From positions 1-64,000 of the forward strand of contig CALVBP010000002.1 of NCBI GenBank assembly GCA_944325825.1: DNA of 64,000 nt, given 5' to 3'. Of the stretch, positions 18,371 through 28,254 are shown in pieces; position 1 is the stretch's first letter; the number at the start of each line of letters is the position of its first letter. Position numbers and translations under genes: made by a program. This stretch comes from Candidatus Gastranaerophilales bacterium. Lineage in GTDB: Bacteria > Cyanobacteriota > Vampirovibrionia > Gastranaerophilales > Gastranaerophilaceae. The notes beneath the pieces are model-generated. The model had not been told where the DNA came from. It did not search any database and was given only the letters and a program-made list of their open reading frames with translations.

Positions 18371-20245
18371 TTATCCTTTCAGCATAACCATCAAGACTGA
18401 AATATCAGCGGGCTTTACTCCGCCGATTCTGGAAGCCTGTGCAAGGTTTTGCGGACGAATTTTTTCGAGTTTTTCACGTGTTTCGGTTGATATATGTTTG
18501 ATTGCAGAATAATCAATATTTTCCGGAATGCGGTATTTTTCGAGCTTTTCTGCTGTTTCTACCTGCTGTTCCTGCCTTTTTAAATATCCGTCATATTTTA
18601 TGAGAACTTCAACTTCTCCTGTTATATCATTACTCAAATCAAGTTTTTCTGTTTCTTGGTCAAGCTCTTTAAACATCTCATAAGTAATATTGGGACGCTT
18701 AAGTAAATCAGCCAGACGAATTCCTCTATCAATATGTTCTCCGTATTTTGCCAGAATTGAATTAACTTTATCCGTTGCCGGAAGTTTTGTTTCTCTGAGA
18801 CGAACTATCTCTTTTTGAACATTTTCCTGTTTTATTTTAAAACGATTAAACTGCTCATCATCAATAAGTCCGATTTTGTGCCCGAGTTCGGTTAACCTTG
18901 TATCGGCATTATCCTGTCTTAATAACAATCTGTATTCAGAACGGGAAGTCAGCATTCTGTAAGGCTCCTGAATATCTTTTGTAACCAAATCGTCGATAAG
19001 AGTTCCGATATAAGATGAACTTCTCGGAAGTTCAAGCATTTCTGACGAGTTAAGATAATTAACCGAATTTATACCGGCAATCAGCCCTTGCGCTGCAGCT
19101 TCTTCATAACCGCTTGTACCGTTAATCTGTCCGGCAAAGAAAAGCCCTCTTATATCTTTTGACATAAGAGAATGTTGTGTTTGAATTGCAGGAACATAGT
19201 CATATTCAACAGCGTAAGCAGGTTTAATAATATGAGCATTTTCCAGCCCGGGCAAAGACCTTATCATTTCTACCTGGACACATGCCGGCAGACTCGTTGA
19301 AAATCCTTGAATGTAGACTTCATAAGTATTCAGCCCTTCCGGCTCAATAAATATATGATGGGAAGGATTAGAGGCAAATCGCACTATTTTATCCTCAATA
19401 GACGGGCAGTAACGAGGTCCCACTCCCTGAATAAGCCCTTGATACATCGGAGATTTATCCAGATTTGCACGTATAATATTGTGTGTTTCTTCATTTGTTC
19501 TGGTTAAGTAGCAAGGAACTTGTCTTCTTACAGGACGGTTGGGCTTGTAGGAATAAAAACTAAGCTTCTCATCACCCGGCTGAACTGTCATTTTAGAATA
19601 ATCTATGGTTCTTTTATCAACTCTTGCCGGAGTTCCCGTTTTAAGCTTTTTGGTTTGAATTCCGTGTTCTCTGAGCCATCCTGAAAGCCCTATCGCAGGC
19701 ATTTCTCCTAATCTTCCGCCGGGATATGACTGCAAGCCTATAAACAATCTTCCTTCCAGCGAAGTTCCTGTTGTTAAAATTATCGCACGGCAGGAATATT
19801 CCATCCCGTATTCATCTACTGCACCGGTAATAACCCCGTCTTTTTCTCGTAAACCTGTTATACAGCATTGTTTAAGCCAGATATTCGAAGTACTTTCAAG
19901 AATATGGCGCATATATTGGGTGTATTCTTTTTTATCAGACTGCGCCCTTAAGGCTCTAACAGCAGGACCTTTGGAAGAGTTAAGGGTTTTCATCTGAATG
20001 TAAGTTGCATCCGCGACTTCTCCCATAACCCCGCCTAAAGCATCAATTTCTCTTACAAGAGTAGATTTAGCCGGCCCGCCAATAGCAGGATTGCAGGGCT
20101 GAAGAGCAATGTTATCAAGGTTAAGTGTGCACAAAAGAACATTACAGCCAAGGTGTGCAGCGCTAAGGGCTGCTTCACAACCTGCATGCCCTGCGCCAAC
20201 CACTATAACATCAAACTTGTTATTTAAATAATCCCTGCCGATCAT
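18371..20245 (-). CDS. mnmG: tRNA uridine-5-carboxymethylaminomethyl modification enzyme, FAD subunit
   Basis: A 624-residue FAD protein that, with MnmE, modifies U34 of tRNAs reading two-family-box codons. The N-terminal FAD site is [21 protein letters not shown] (residues about 13-33). [17 protein letters not shown] and [12 protein letters not shown] are MnmG signatures, and the C-terminal helical MnmE-binding domain is present. Its ATG overlaps the alaS stop (ATGA), so the two genes are translationally coupled. Confidence 0.96.
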   Translation of the reverse strand: MIGRDYLNNKFDVIVVGAGHAGCEAALSAAHLGCNVLLCTLNLDNIALQPCNPAIGGPAKSTLVREIDALGGVMGEVADATYIQMKTLNSSKGPAVRALRAQSDKKEYTQYMRHILESTSNIWLKQCCITGLREKDGVITGAVDEYGMEYSCRAIILTTGTSLEGRLFIGLQSYPGGRLGEMPAIGLSGWLREHGIQTKKLKTGTPARVDKRTIDYSKMTVQPGDEKLSFYSYKPNRPVRRQVPCYLTRTNEETHNIIRANLDKSPMYQGLIQGVGPRYCPSIEDKIVRFASNPSHHIFIEPEGLNTYEVYIQGFSTSLPACVQVEMIRSLPGLENAHIIKPAYAVEYDYVPAIQTQHSLMSKDIRGLFFAGQINGTSGYEEAAAQGLIAGINSVNYLNSSEMLELPRSSSYIGTLIDDLVTKDIQEPYRMLTSRSEYRLLLRQDNADTRLTELGHKIGLIDDEQFNRFKIKQENVQKEIVRLRETKLPATDKVNSILAKYGEHIDRGIRLADLLKRPNITYEMFKELDQETEKLDLSNDITGEVEVLIKYDGYLKRQEQQVETAEKLEKYRIPENIDYSAIKHISTETREKLEKIRPQNLAQASRIGGVKPADISVLMVMLKG

Positions 20246-22932
20246 AAATTTTCTCTGATTAAATCCATTTCAATTTTAGCAAGAATTTCATCAAGTTTAA
20301 CCGGATCTTTAACACCGCCTTGAGCAAAATTTGGTCTTCCACCGCCGTTTGCTCCGGTCGCTCTGGAAATCTCACCGACAAGTTTTCCTGCATTAATTCC
20401 TGACTTAACAAAACTATCGGAAATTTTTGCAAGAACGGTTTTATTATTAGCCAAGATTACAATACTTTCACCAAGCTTATTAGACAAAAGCTCAGCTCCT
20501 GTCTTAATTGCATCAGCATCAAAATCTTCGACCTTGGAAATAAACAACTTGCCGCCTTTAATATCCTGAGCTTTGGAAACAAAGGTTGCAAATTTGTTTC
20601 TTGCCTGTTCTTCTTTTAGTTTAATTATCTCTTTCTGGAGTTCTCTGTTTTCTTCCGCAAGCTTTTCAACACGTTCAAGAACTTCATCTGTATGAACTTT
20701 GAATCTTGATTCAAGCGCATTTGTAACTTTGATTTTGTTATTAACATAGTCAAGAGCCGCTTTTGATACAACAAGTTCAATCCTTCTTGTACCCGCAGAA
20801 ATTGCACCCTCCGAAAGAATTTTGACAAGTCTTAAGTCTCCGGTATTTCTTGCATGAGTTCCGGCACAAAATTCCATTGAAATTACTTCCTTTTCGTCAT
20901 CTTTATGTTTACACCCGCATCCGCCTCTTCCGCAGCATTGATGTTCGCCTTCTCCGTGATGATGGCGGTGATGTTTTTTTCCACCGATTGAAACAACTCT
21001 TACTTCGTCTTCATATTTTTCGCCAAATAAAGCTGTCGCCCCGGTAAGTTTAGCTTCTTCAAGCCCCATAATTTCTGTATTGACAGGGAGTTTTTCACCA
21101 ATCCATTCATTCATCAGATTTTCAGTTTTTTCAATCTCATCAGGAGTCATAGCACGGGAGAAAGTAAAATCAAATCTCATACGATTTTCTTCTACTTGAG
21201 AACCTGCCTGTTTAACTTCATCACCCAGAATCTTGACAAGTGCAGCTTGTAAAAGGTGAGCGGATGTATGGTGAACTCTGATTTCTTCTCTGCGAGGAAG
21301 ATCAATTGCTGCAAGGACTTTATCACCAACGTTTATTTCACCGTTAACAATTTGGCATCTGTGAACAAACAAATGATTAACTTTGAATGTTGTAAGAACT
21401 TCCGCCTTTAAATCATCGTTGGTTAAAAATCCGCTGTCGCCGACCTGCCCGCCGCATTCGGCATAGAAAGGAGTTTTATCCAGAACAACATCTGTATAGC
21501 CATCTCCTTCAATAAGCGCAAGAACTTTAGCTTCACATGAATTTTCTTCGTATCCGATAAAATCTGTTGAACCAACCTGCTCTTCAACTTTTGCATATTT
21601 AATATCGCCTGTTACGGAAATCTTTTCAGCAGCAGCTTTAGCACGGTCTTTTTGCTCCTGCATGGCGGTTTTAAAACCTGCCTCATCTACCTCCAGTCCG
21701 TTTTCCTGAGCAATTTCCTTTGTAAGTTCAAACGGGAATCCGTATGTATCATAGAGTTTAAATGCGCTTTCTCCGTCTATATCTTTTTTAGCTTCTATAA
21801 ACTCGTCAAGCATTTTGTATCCTCTATCCAGAGTCTGTTTAAACCTTTCTTCTTCTTTTTTGATTACATCAACAATTTTTGCCTTGTTCTTAACAAGTTC
21901 AGGATAAGCTTCGCCGTAGTTGTCAACAACAACATCAACAAGCTTGTATAAGAAAGGCAGCTCCATTCCGAGAATCTTACCGTGTCTGAGCGCGCGGCGG
22001 AGAATCATTCTAAGAACATAACTTCTTCCTTCGTTACCCGGAATTACACCATCGGAAATAAGGAAGGTAACGCATCTTGCGTGGTCTGTGATAATTCTTA
22101 AAGAAATGTCTGTTTTTTCCGATTTTTTATAAGGAACTCCTGACATTTCGGAAACTTTATCCAGAATTGGTTTTAAAAGGTCCGTTTCAAAAGTTGAAGC
22201 AACCCCCTGACAAACCATTGTTATACGTTCTAAGCCCATGCCGGTATCAACGTTTTTCTTTTCTAAAGGTGATTGGTTTCCTTCTTCATCCTGGTAAAGT
22301 TCTGTAAATACAAGGTTCCAAATTTCAACCCAGCGGTCGCATTCGCAGGTGTCAATCCCGCAATTATCAGAGCATTTGTATTGTTCGCCTAAATCATAAT
22401 GGATTTCAGAACATGGCCCGCATGAGCCGGATGCTCCCGGAGGACCCCAGAAATTATCCTTCTTGCCTTTTCTCTTAATTCTTTCTGCCGGAACTCCGAT
22501 ACTTCTCCAAATATCAAAAGCCTCGTCATCAGTTTCAAAAATAGTAATCCAGAGTCTGTCTTTATCAAGTTTTAGCACTTCTGTTACAAATTCCCATGCC
22601 CATGGAATAACTTCTTTTTTGTAATAATCTCCAAAAGAAAAGTTTCCGAGCATTTCAAAGAAGGTGTGATGACGAGGAGTTCTTCCTACATTTTCTATAT
22701 CGGAATCCTTACCTCCGGCTCTTGCACATTTTTGACATGATACTGCACGAGGCGGATTATAAGGAGGTTTTACAATTCCTAAAAATATCGGCAAAAATTG
22801 AAGCATACCGGCTGTCGTTAAAAGTACTGTCGGATTATCCGGCACAAGACTTGAGCTTTCTACAACCGTATGCTGGTGTTTATCTTTAAAATAATCTAAA
22901 TATAATTTTCTGATTTCATTTCCTTTAAGCAT
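20242..22932 (-). CDS. alaS: Alanyl-tRNA synthetase with His/Cys-rich insertion in the editing domain
   Basis: An 896-residue class II synthetase: catalytic domain (about 1-240), tRNA-recognition domain, editing domain and C-Ala domain. Motif 2-type residues lie in [21 protein letters not shown]. The editing zinc site has H-T-S-A-H (near 567) and C-A-G-T-H, where most homologues have C-G-G-T-H. Between VVSIG and the CAGTH strand there is an insert of about 30 residues at roughly 649-680, containing [13 protein letters not shown] and then [12 protein letters not shown]. It looks like a metal-binding loop and is absent from the AlaRS sequences I know. An AAAGGGAAAT precedes the ATG. Confidence 0.96.
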   Translation of the reverse strand: MLKGNEIRKLYLDYFKDKHQHTVVESSSLVPDNPTVLLTTAGMLQFLPIFLGIVKPPYNPPRAVSCQKCARAGGKDSDIENVGRTPRHHTFFEMLGNFSFGDYYKKEVIPWAWEFVTEVLKLDKDRLWITIFETDDEAFDIWRSIGVPAERIKRKGKKDNFWGPPGASGSCGPCSEIHYDLGEQYKCSDNCGIDTCECDRWVEIWNLVFTELYQDEEGNQSPLEKKNVDTGMGLERITMVCQGVASTFETDLLKPILDKVSEMSGVPYKKSEKTDISLRIITDHARCVTFLISDGVIPGNEGRSYVLRMILRRALRHGKILGMELPFLYKLVDVVVDNYGEAYPELVKNKAKIVDVIKKEEERFKQTLDRGYKMLDEFIEAKKDIDGESAFKLYDTYGFPFELTKEIAQENGLEVDEAGFKTAMQEQKDRAKAAAEKISVTGDIKYAKVEEQVGSTDFIGYEENSCEAKVLALIEGDGYTDVVLDKTPFYAECGGQVGDSGFLTNDDLKAEVLTTFKVNHLFVHRCQIVNGEINVGDKVLAAIDLPRREEIRVHHTSAHLLQAALVKILGDEVKQAGSQVEENRMRFDFTFSRAMTPDEIEKTENLMNEWIGEKLPVNTEIMGLEEAKLTGATALFGEKYEDEVRVVSIGGKKHHRHHHGEGEHQCCGRGGCGCKHKDDEKEVISMEFCAGTHARNTGDLRLVKILSEGAISAGTRRIELVVSKAALDYVNNKIKVTNALESRFKVHTDEVLERVEKLAEENRELQKEIIKLKEEQARNKFATFVSKAQDIKGGKLFISKVEDFDADAIKTGAELLSNKLGESIVILANNKTVLAKISDSFVKSGINAGKLVGEISRATGANGGGRPNFAQGGVKDPVKLDEILAKIEMDLIRENL

Positions 22933-23040
22933 ATATTATTTCCCTTTAACATCTAATCTTTGATTTTATTATATATCAAACAAAAGAGATTTCGTTAAGA
23001 CAAGAAGAAGACACTGCTTTATAAATAATTAAAATCGGAT

Positions 23041-23069
23041 TTGTTAAATTGCAAAATTTCGGTTATACT
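23041..23069 (+). promoter_or_regulatory. Promoter of the formyltransferase-like gene
   Basis: TTGTTA (23041-23046), a 17-base spacer and TATACT (23064-23069). Transcription would begin near 23076, only about 10 bases before the ATG at 23087. This rules out the upstream in-frame TTG at 23069, which lies in the -10 element. Confidence 0.65.
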
Positions 23070-23086
23070 TGATATGGCAAAAGACT

Positions 23087-24028
23087 ATGTTTAACAAAAC
23101 CGCTTTCAAAAAAAGAATACTTTTTGTTGGAATCCCGGACATGGCTTACATCGGGCTTGATGGCCTTTTGATGTCGGGAGTAAACATCGTAGGTGTTTTA
23201 GGGCCTAAAAAAGATCATAATATGTATGAAGCTTTTCGTGATTATGTTCTTTCAAGAAGGTTGAATTTTATTGAATATGATGAACTGGACGAATCCCAAT
23301 TAATAAAAAAAATTAAAGACCTTAATGTTGATGCGGCAGTTGTGTGTTCATTCAATTACAAAATACCTAAAGCTTTAATGGAAGCCGTAAAAGACGGTTT
23401 TATCAACGTACACCCATCCATGCTTCCTAAATACAGGGGCGGAAACCCATACTCAAGAGTAATTATGAACGGTGAAACAGAGACCGGTGTTACTATTCAT
23501 TTTATGGATGAAAAATTTGATACGGGAGATATTATTGTCCAAAGACCGTACCACATTCATTCAAAAGCCACAATGGGAACCCTGTTTAATGAATTGAATG
23601 TTCTGGGTATAGAACTTCTGCTCCAAGTATTACAAGCTTACGAAATGCAAGAACTTCCAAGAATCAAGCAGCCTCAAGGAGATTTCATTTCCGGAAAAGG
23701 TCTCTCGGAAAAGGATATTTTTATAAACTATAATAAAACGGCAGAAGAAATAGAACGGTTTATCCGTGCGCTGAATCCTTTTATTCTTGCAAGCACAACT
23801 TTCAGAGGAAATTTAATGAAAATTATGAAAGCTGAAGTGGCATCTGATGCTTTCTGTATTCCTCATCCGGCCGGAACAGTTGCAAAAATAGAAGATGACA
23901 AGTTCTTTATCGCAACTTCTAAAGGTCTTATTGTACCGACTGTTTTACAGTTCGGAAGTTTCTTTATCGGAGACAGCAAAGACTTTATTAGAATTGTTAA
24001 CCCTAAAATCGGAGAAGAATTCCGCTAG
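23087..24028 (+). CDS. Formyltransferase of the methionyl-tRNA formyltransferase family
   Basis: A 313-residue two-domain protein. The N-terminal formyltransferase fold has the catalytic Asn-His-Asp set in NVHPSMLPKYRGGNPYSRVI (near residue 115) and FDTGDIIVQ (near 150), which bind 10-formyltetrahydrofolate. A C-terminal OB-like domain covers about 205-313, as in Fmt and ArnA-type enzymes. It could be the housekeeping Fmt or a sugar/amino-group formyltransferase. The P-x-S-R-V-I segment differs from the usual Fmt P-I-Q-R-A-I, so I do not assign a symbol. The leader is very short (about 10 bases) with only a weak ribosome-binding site. Confidence 0.8.
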   Translation: MFNKTAFKKRILFVGIPDMAYIGLDGLLMSGVNIVGVLGPKKDHNMYEAFRDYVLSRRLNFIEYDELDESQLIKKIKDLNVDAAVVCSFNYKIPKALMEAVKDGFINVHPSMLPKYRGGNPYSRVIMNGETETGVTIHFMDEKFDTGDIIVQRPYHIHSKATMGTLFNELNVLGIELLLQVLQAYEMQELPRIKQPQGDFISGKGLSEKDIFINYNKTAEEIERFIRALNPFILASTTFRGNLMKIMKAEVASDAFCIPHPAGTVAKIEDDKFFIATSKGLIVPTVLQFGSFFIGDSKDFIRIVNPKIGEEFR

Positions 24029-24102
24029 GGGAATAAATATGGGGGGGGTAAATATAGGGGTGTCCGGTGACTAAGTGATTGAGTGATTGAGGTTCTCCCT
24101 CA

Positions 24103-24325
24103 CCTAACAGGCACTACTGTCCATGATAATTTTATATAAAAAAACTGAAAAATGAGTGAAATACGTATTATGACCAAAAAGAACATAGAAAAAAATAAAC
24201 TAAAATGTCATCCCGAACTTGTTTCGGGATCTTACCAGAAGACAAGTATAACACCCGATTGGTAAGATGCTGAAATAAATTCAGCATGACAAAATAATTT
24301 ATTATGGACAGTAGTGCGCCTAACA
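24103..24325. mobile_element. MITE-like non-autonomous element with 19-bp TIRs and 7-bp target duplication
   Basis: Terminal inverted repeats at 24111-24129 and 24299-24317 match at 18 of 19 positions (outer core GCACTACTGTCCAT). Each end is followed at equal distance by the direct repeat CCTAACA (24103-24109 and 24319-24325), as expected of a target-site duplication. The element is about 209 bp, has no transposase and carries a large inner palindrome. It would be mobilised in trans by an insertion sequence with the same ends, which is not in this window. Confidence 0.7.
24206..24291. repeat. TGTCATCCCGAA-type double-palindrome repeat nested in the MITE
   Basis: The 31-base arms 24206-24236 and 24261-24291 match at 25 positions as inverted repeats, beginning with TGTCAT and ending with ATGACA. 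Each arm contains its own smaller palindrome (CCCGAACTTGTTTCGGG and GCTGAAATAAATTCAGC). This resembles widely dispersed bacterial intergenic palindromes known from several phyla. Confidence 0.75.
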
Positions 24326-24386
24326 AGAGAAGAACCGGGTGAGGTAACAGATTAAATCTTTTAAGCCAGAACAAAGGGAAGAAAAA

Positions 24387-25205
24387 ATGGACAAGTTATA
24401 TTTTTTAACAGCAGGGGTTCCGCTCAGCGCCGGAAATAAAGGATATGAAAGAGGCTTTGAAATACTGAATGAAATGGAGCTTGACGGACTTGAGCTTGAA
24501 TTTGTTCACGGAGTAAGGATTTCTGACAAAAGCCGTGATGCCGTAAGTGCTTCTAAAAAAATTATAACAGCACATGCACCCTTTTATGTAAACCTGAATT
24601 CCAGAGAAGAAGAAAAAATAGAAGCAAGCGTCCAGAGAATTATTGAAACCGCAATGGTTACAAAAGAACTCGGCGGATATAGCACAACATTTCATGCAGG
24701 ATTTTACCTCGGACAGGACAAAGAAACTGTTTATAACAAAATAAAAGAGCAAATAGGAATTATCACAGAATCGCTTCAAAAAGCCGGAAACAATATCTGG
24801 GTTAGACCGGAAACTACAGGTAAGGCAACTCAATGGGGCGATTTGGAAGAAATTATCAGGCTTTCCAAAGAATATGAACAGGTTCTGCCATGTGTAGATT
24901 TTTCTCACTTACATGCCAGATATAACGGTATAATTAATACATATGATGAGTTCGCCGGAATTTTCGAAAAAATCGGCAAAGAACTTGGAAATATTGCACT
25001 TGAAAACTTCCATGCACATATTGCAGGAATAGATTATGGAGCTAAAGGAGAAAAGAAACACTTAAACCTTGAAGAATCCGATTTTAACTACAAAGACCTG
25101 TTAAAAGCATTTAAAGATTTTGGGGTAAAAGGGGCTGTAATTTGTGAAAGCCCGAATATTGAAGAAGATGCAAAACTTCTTAAAGATTATTATTTGAGTT
25201 TGTAA
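24387..25205 (+). CDS. Endonuclease IV / sugar-isomerase-like TIM-barrel metalloprotein
   Basis: A 272-residue protein resembling AP endonuclease IV (Nfo). Likely metal ligands in order are TAHAPFYVN (His), TTFHAG (His), RPETTG (Glu), DFSHLHAR (Asp, His), HAHIAGID (His), KKHLNL (His) and CESPN (Glu). This matches the three-zinc arrangement of the family, which cleaves the DNA backbone at abasic sites. Length is near the usual 280. Identity as a true Nfo rather than another AP2EC-superfamily enzyme is probable but unproven. A GGGAAG precedes the ATG; ribD follows immediately, probably in the same transcript. Confidence 0.75.
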   Translation: MDKLYFLTAGVPLSAGNKGYERGFEILNEMELDGLELEFVHGVRISDKSRDAVSASKKIITAHAPFYVNLNSREEEKIEASVQRIIETAMVTKELGGYSTTFHAGFYLGQDKETVYNKIKEQIGIITESLQKAGNNIWVRPETTGKATQWGDLEEIIRLSKEYEQVLPCVDFSHLHARYNGIINTYDEFAGIFEKIGKELGNIALENFHAHIAGIDYGAKGEKKHLNLEESDFNYKDLLKAFKDFGVKGAVICESPNIEEDAKLLKDYYLSL

Positions 25206-25209
25206 TTTG

Positions 25210-26220
25210 ATGATTAAAGAACAAGACGAAAAATATATGCGCATGTGCTTCTCTCTGGCCAAGAAGGGGAAAGGGAAAGTTTCTCCAAACCCGATGGTAG
25301 GCTGTGTCGTACTTGATAGAAACGGTAATATTGTATCGACCGGTTACCACAAAAAATACGGGGGAAATCATGCCGAAAGAGAAGCTTTACTCAAATTAAA
25401 AAATAATGAGGCAGAAGACGGAACTCTTTATGTTAACCTTGAACCTTGCTCACATTACGGCAAAACTCCTCCCTGTGTTGATTTAATTATTGAAAGAAAA
25501 ATAAAAAAAGTTGTTATCGGAATGAAAGACCCCAATTTCAAAGTCAATGGGATAAAAAAGTTAAGAGAAGCGGGAATTGAAGTTAAAGAAGGTGTTTTAG
25601 AAAACGATGCCAAATTTCTGAATCGTATTTTTATTAAAAATATGACCATGAATCTTCCCTATGTAATCCTCAAAACAGCTTCAACTCTGGATGGTAAAAT
25701 AGCAGCACAGAATGGTTCTTCCAAATGGATAACGTCCGAAAAATCCCGGCAAGAAGTTTATAAAATGAGAAAATTTTTTGATTGCATTCTTACAAGCTCA
25801 AATACAATAATCGCAGACAATCCAAAAATGGAACACAAATTCAAATGTATTCTTGACCAAAATTTAAGAACAAAGCCGGATTCTTTAATCTATAAACAAG
25901 GTCAAATTTATATTGCAACAAGAGAAAATACCCCGCTTAAGAATGAACGTCTGGATTTAAAATCAATTTTACAAACTCTTTATGCCAAGGGAATTTGTTC
26001 AGTTTTTGTAGAATGCGGAGGTACACTTGCAGGTTCTTTTTTAAAAGAAAATTTAATTGATGAAATATACATGTTCATTGCTCCTAAAATACTCAATGAC
26101 AATACGGGTTTAAGCGCTTTTAACGGTGATACGATTTCCCGAATCTCACAGGCAAAAAATTTGCAAATATATGAAGTAAAAAAAATAGCTCCTGATATAA
26201 TAATCAAAGGCATTTTTTAA
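25210..26220 (+). CDS. ribD: Bifunctional riboflavin biosynthesis deaminase/reductase
   Basis: A 336-residue cytosolic enzyme for two early steps of riboflavin synthesis. The N-terminal zinc deaminase domain has H-A-E (GGNHAEREAL, near 50) and PCSHYGKTPPC (near 80). The C-terminal reductase domain begins near 145 with YVILKTASTLDGKIA and contains VFVECGGTLAGSFL. No other rib genes lie here and no FMN riboswitch is seen upstream. The ATG at 25210 and the preceding TTG at 25207 are equally plausible starts; no ribosome-binding site is obvious, so coupling to the preceding gene (4-base gap) may drive translation. Confidence 0.93.
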   Translation: MIKEQDEKYMRMCFSLAKKGKGKVSPNPMVGCVVLDRNGNIVSTGYHKKYGGNHAEREALLKLKNNEAEDGTLYVNLEPCSHYGKTPPCVDLIIERKIKKVVIGMKDPNFKVNGIKKLREAGIEVKEGVLENDAKFLNRIFIKNMTMNLPYVILKTASTLDGKIAAQNGSSKWITSEKSRQEVYKMRKFFDCILTSSNTIIADNPKMEHKFKCILDQNLRTKPDSLIYKQGQIYIATRENTPLKNERLDLKSILQTLYAKGICSVFVECGGTLAGSFLKENLIDEIYMFIAPKILNDNTGLSAFNGDTISRISQAKNLQIYEVKKIAPDIIIKGIF

Positions 26221-26310
26221 TACTTTAGAGCGATTGAGATAGGCAAAAATGGTGTTAAAATAACAATATATCCCAATTGTTATGATTATTGTGAAGATGA
26301 AAGGATAAAT

Positions 26311-26727
26311 ATGACCAACGATATACAAATGAATGCCCTGTCCCTTAATTCGCAATTACTACAGAGTGCTTTATCAACAGGTCAAAAAATCAGCAAAATG
26401 ACCCCACAGCCTCAAAATTTACAGACTGATACACAAGCACAGGGACAAACAACAAAAGTTTACGCACAAGAAGGTGACGAAAATTATAATGCAGAGATGG
26501 ATGCAAACGGCGATGGCACCGTAACCTATGATGAATACATGGCATACTGCGAAAAAAATGCAGTATCGCAATACAGTGAAAATCCAGGATTAACTGTAGT
26601 AGAACATATTCAAAACCCTGAAAACAATATTCAAAGCATTCGTCCTATTAATATAGGCAAAGCTTTAAGTACATATTCTTCATCCGAAATCAACCTTCCA
26701 ACAGCTTTTGTAGCAAATGAAGCATAG
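26311..26727 (+). CDS. Small protein with one EF-hand calcium loop
   Basis: A 138-residue orphan. A canonical 12-residue EF-hand loop starts at DANGDGTVTYDE (about residues 63-74: D1, N3, D5, E12), which suggests calcium binding. The flanks are Gln/Thr/Asn-rich and low in hydrophobic residues; there is no signal peptide by eye. It has an AAAGGAT ribosome-binding site and a strong terminator behind it, so it is a single-gene transcript. A surface or signalling role is possible but cannot be read from the sequence. Confidence 0.75.
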   Translation: MTNDIQMNALSLNSQLLQSALSTGQKISKMTPQPQNLQTDTQAQGQTTKVYAQEGDENYNAEMDANGDGTVTYDEYMAYCEKNAVSQYSENPGLTVVEHIQNPENNIQSIRPINIGKALSTYSSSEINLPTAFVANEA

Positions 26728-26745
26728 GAACTTTATTTGATAATA

Positions 26746-26780
26746 AAGAGGGGCTTTTGTTGTTAACAAAAGCCCCTCTT
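26746..26780. terminator. Bidirectional rho-independent terminator between the EF-hand gene and rpmH
   Basis: A perfect 15-bp stem (26746-26760 with 26766-26780) with loop TGTTA. Short T-rich tracts follow on both strands, which fits the convergent genes on either side. Confidence 0.85.
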
Positions 26781-26800
26781 TCTAATAAAACTTTAAACGA

Positions 26801-26953
26801 TTAAGCACGTGCGCTTCCTGAAATTGCTATTTGATGTCTTCCTTTAGCACGTCTTCTATTCAAAACTTCACGTCCGCCCGGTGTAGCCATTCTTGCTCTA
26901 AAACCGCTTACGTGCTGTCTTTTAATCTTTGTTCCTTCTAGTGTACGTCTCAT
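26801..26953 (-). CDS. rpmH: 50S ribosomal protein L34
   Basis: A 50-residue basic protein. The reading starts [18 protein letters not shown] and continues with [20 protein letters not shown], which is the L34 signature. It is slightly longer than the typical 44-46 residues because of a short C-terminal tail ending SGSARA. It stands alone, without the rnpA gene that usually follows rpmH, and faces a shared terminator. Confidence 0.95.
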   Translation of the reverse strand: MRRTLEGTKIKRQHVSGFRARMATPGGREVLNRRRAKGRHQIAISGSARA

Positions 26954-27082
26954 TTTTCTATTTCCTTTTCAGCTAATTTTACTTATGATGAGTTCATGCT
27001 AAACAAAACATGCTTATTAGTCAATATTATTGAAAAAAAATGTAACTTATTATTTACAGGCTTTTCTCGGAGAGTCCTTCTA

Positions 27083-27111
27083 TTCCATAATCTTAAATTA
27101 TGATGTATAAT
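27083..27111 (+). promoter_or_regulatory. Candidate promoter of the kor operon
   Basis: A perfect TATAAT at 27106-27111 lies 33 bases upstream of the korA ATG. The -35 at 17-base spacing (TTCCAT) is weak, so only the -10 is well supported. Confidence 0.4.
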
Positions 27112-27143
27112 GTTAACGTAGATTTTTGAAGGGAAGGTTAAAG

Positions 27144-28238
27144 ATGGTAAACAAACTTATTAAAGAAGATACCAGAATGTTTTTAACCGGAAATGAAGTT
27201 CTTGCCTATGCAGCAAACTCTGCAGAGGCAGATTTTATGTACGGTTATCCGATTACACCTCAAAATGAAATCATGCATACCTGGTGTAAGCTTCTACCAA
27301 AAACCGAAGCCGGTTTTCTGCAAACCGAAGACGAAATTTCTGCAGGGTTCTCAACAATAGGCGGAATTCTTGCCGGAAAAAGAGCTTTTACGGCTACAGC
27401 CGGCCCGGGCAATGTTATTATGCAAGATGCCCAATCAATGGCTGAAATGATGAGAATACCGTTTGTGTGTGCGGTAATGCAAAGAGGAGGCCCGTCAACC
27501 GCTACCGTTATTTATGCCCAGCAAGAAACAAGATTAACCTGTTTCGGCGGTAATGGAGAAGGTTTTAGAATTGTTTACTCAACAGCAGGTCATCAAGATT
27601 TATATGATTATATGATTAAGGCATTCAATACAGCCTGGAAGTACAGATTCCCTACTTATGTACTTGCTGACGGATACCAAGGAAAAATGAGAGAGCCTGT
27701 AACTTTGTATGACCCTGCAAGCAGAGGAATTACAATGGTTCCGACAGAAAAAGCCCTCTTAGGTCCCGGAGAAATCGGAGTTGACAGAAAATCTGTTCAT
27801 TTACGCAATACTTATAATATGGAAGAAGAACTTATGGAAGTTCTTGACGGATATAAAGCAGATTATGAAAAAATGTCTGAAGAAGTTCAGGAATGGGAAG
27901 AATACAAAGCCGAAGATGCAGAAATTCTTGTTATCGCACATGGTATTGTAGCACGTTCTGCAAGAACAGCCGTAGATGAACTTCGGGAAAAAGGTATTAA
28001 AGCCGGTTTATTCAGACCGATTACAATAAGACCGCTTGCGGTTAAACCTTTAAGAGCAGCCGTACAAAGAGCAAGACAAATCCTGTTTACGGAATCTGCT
28101 AACGGACAGCTTGCTCAGATGGTGCTTGAACAGCTTTACGGCTTGAATACTCCATACACAACACTCTATAAAATGGGGGTCGGTGTGACCGGAGATGATA
28201 TTGTTAATAAAGTTGAATCAATGGCAGCAGCGGTGTAA
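27144..28238 (+). CDS. korA: 2-oxoacid:ferredoxin oxidoreductase, alpha subunit
   Basis: A 364-residue subunit that binds the pyrimidine end of thiamine diphosphate and part of the substrate channel. Signatures are YGYPITPQNEIMHTW near residue 35, TEDEISAGFSTIGG near 60 and TATAGPGN near 85. The complex oxidatively decarboxylates a 2-oxoacid with CoA and reduces ferredoxin. The separate alpha, beta, gamma and delta genes resemble 2-oxoglutarate (Kor) or branched-chain 2-oxoacid (Vor) types; the exact substrate is not determinable. The ATG at 27144 follows AAGGGAAGG; an upstream TTG lies within that site. Confidence 0.88.
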   Translation: MVNKLIKEDTRMFLTGNEVLAYAANSAEADFMYGYPITPQNEIMHTWCKLLPKTEAGFLQTEDEISAGFSTIGGILAGKRAFTATAGPGNVIMQDAQSMAEMMRIPFVCAVMQRGGPSTATVIYAQQETRLTCFGGNGEGFRIVYSTAGHQDLYDYMIKAFNTAWKYRFPTYVLADGYQGKMREPVTLYDPASRGITMVPTEKALLGPGEIGVDRKSVHLRNTYNMEEELMEVLDGYKADYEKMSEEVQEWEEYKAEDAEILVIAHGIVARSARTAVDELREKGIKAGLFRPITIRPLAVKPLRAAVQRARQILFTESANGQLAQMVLEQLYGLNTPYTTLYKMGVGVTGDDIVNKVESMAAAV

Positions 28239-28254
28239 GGAAGGAGAATAAATA

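Larger units (their letters stand above)
24029..24386. other. 358-bp intergenic region containing a MITE-like element and repeats
   Basis: From left to right: a G-rich tract with GGGGTAAATA (about 24040-24060), a degenerate GTGAYTRA tandem tract (24067-24090), the MITE-like element with its target duplication (24103-24325), and a GGGAAG ribosome-binding site for the next gene. No real coding gene is seen. The minus-strand frame across this region is the familiar false ORF produced by TGTCATCCCGAA repeats. Confidence 0.6.

Noticed and set aside
24168-24374. 68-codon minus-strand frame
   Set aside because: It is the characteristic false ORF created by the TGTCATCCCGAA palindrome inside the MITE-like element.
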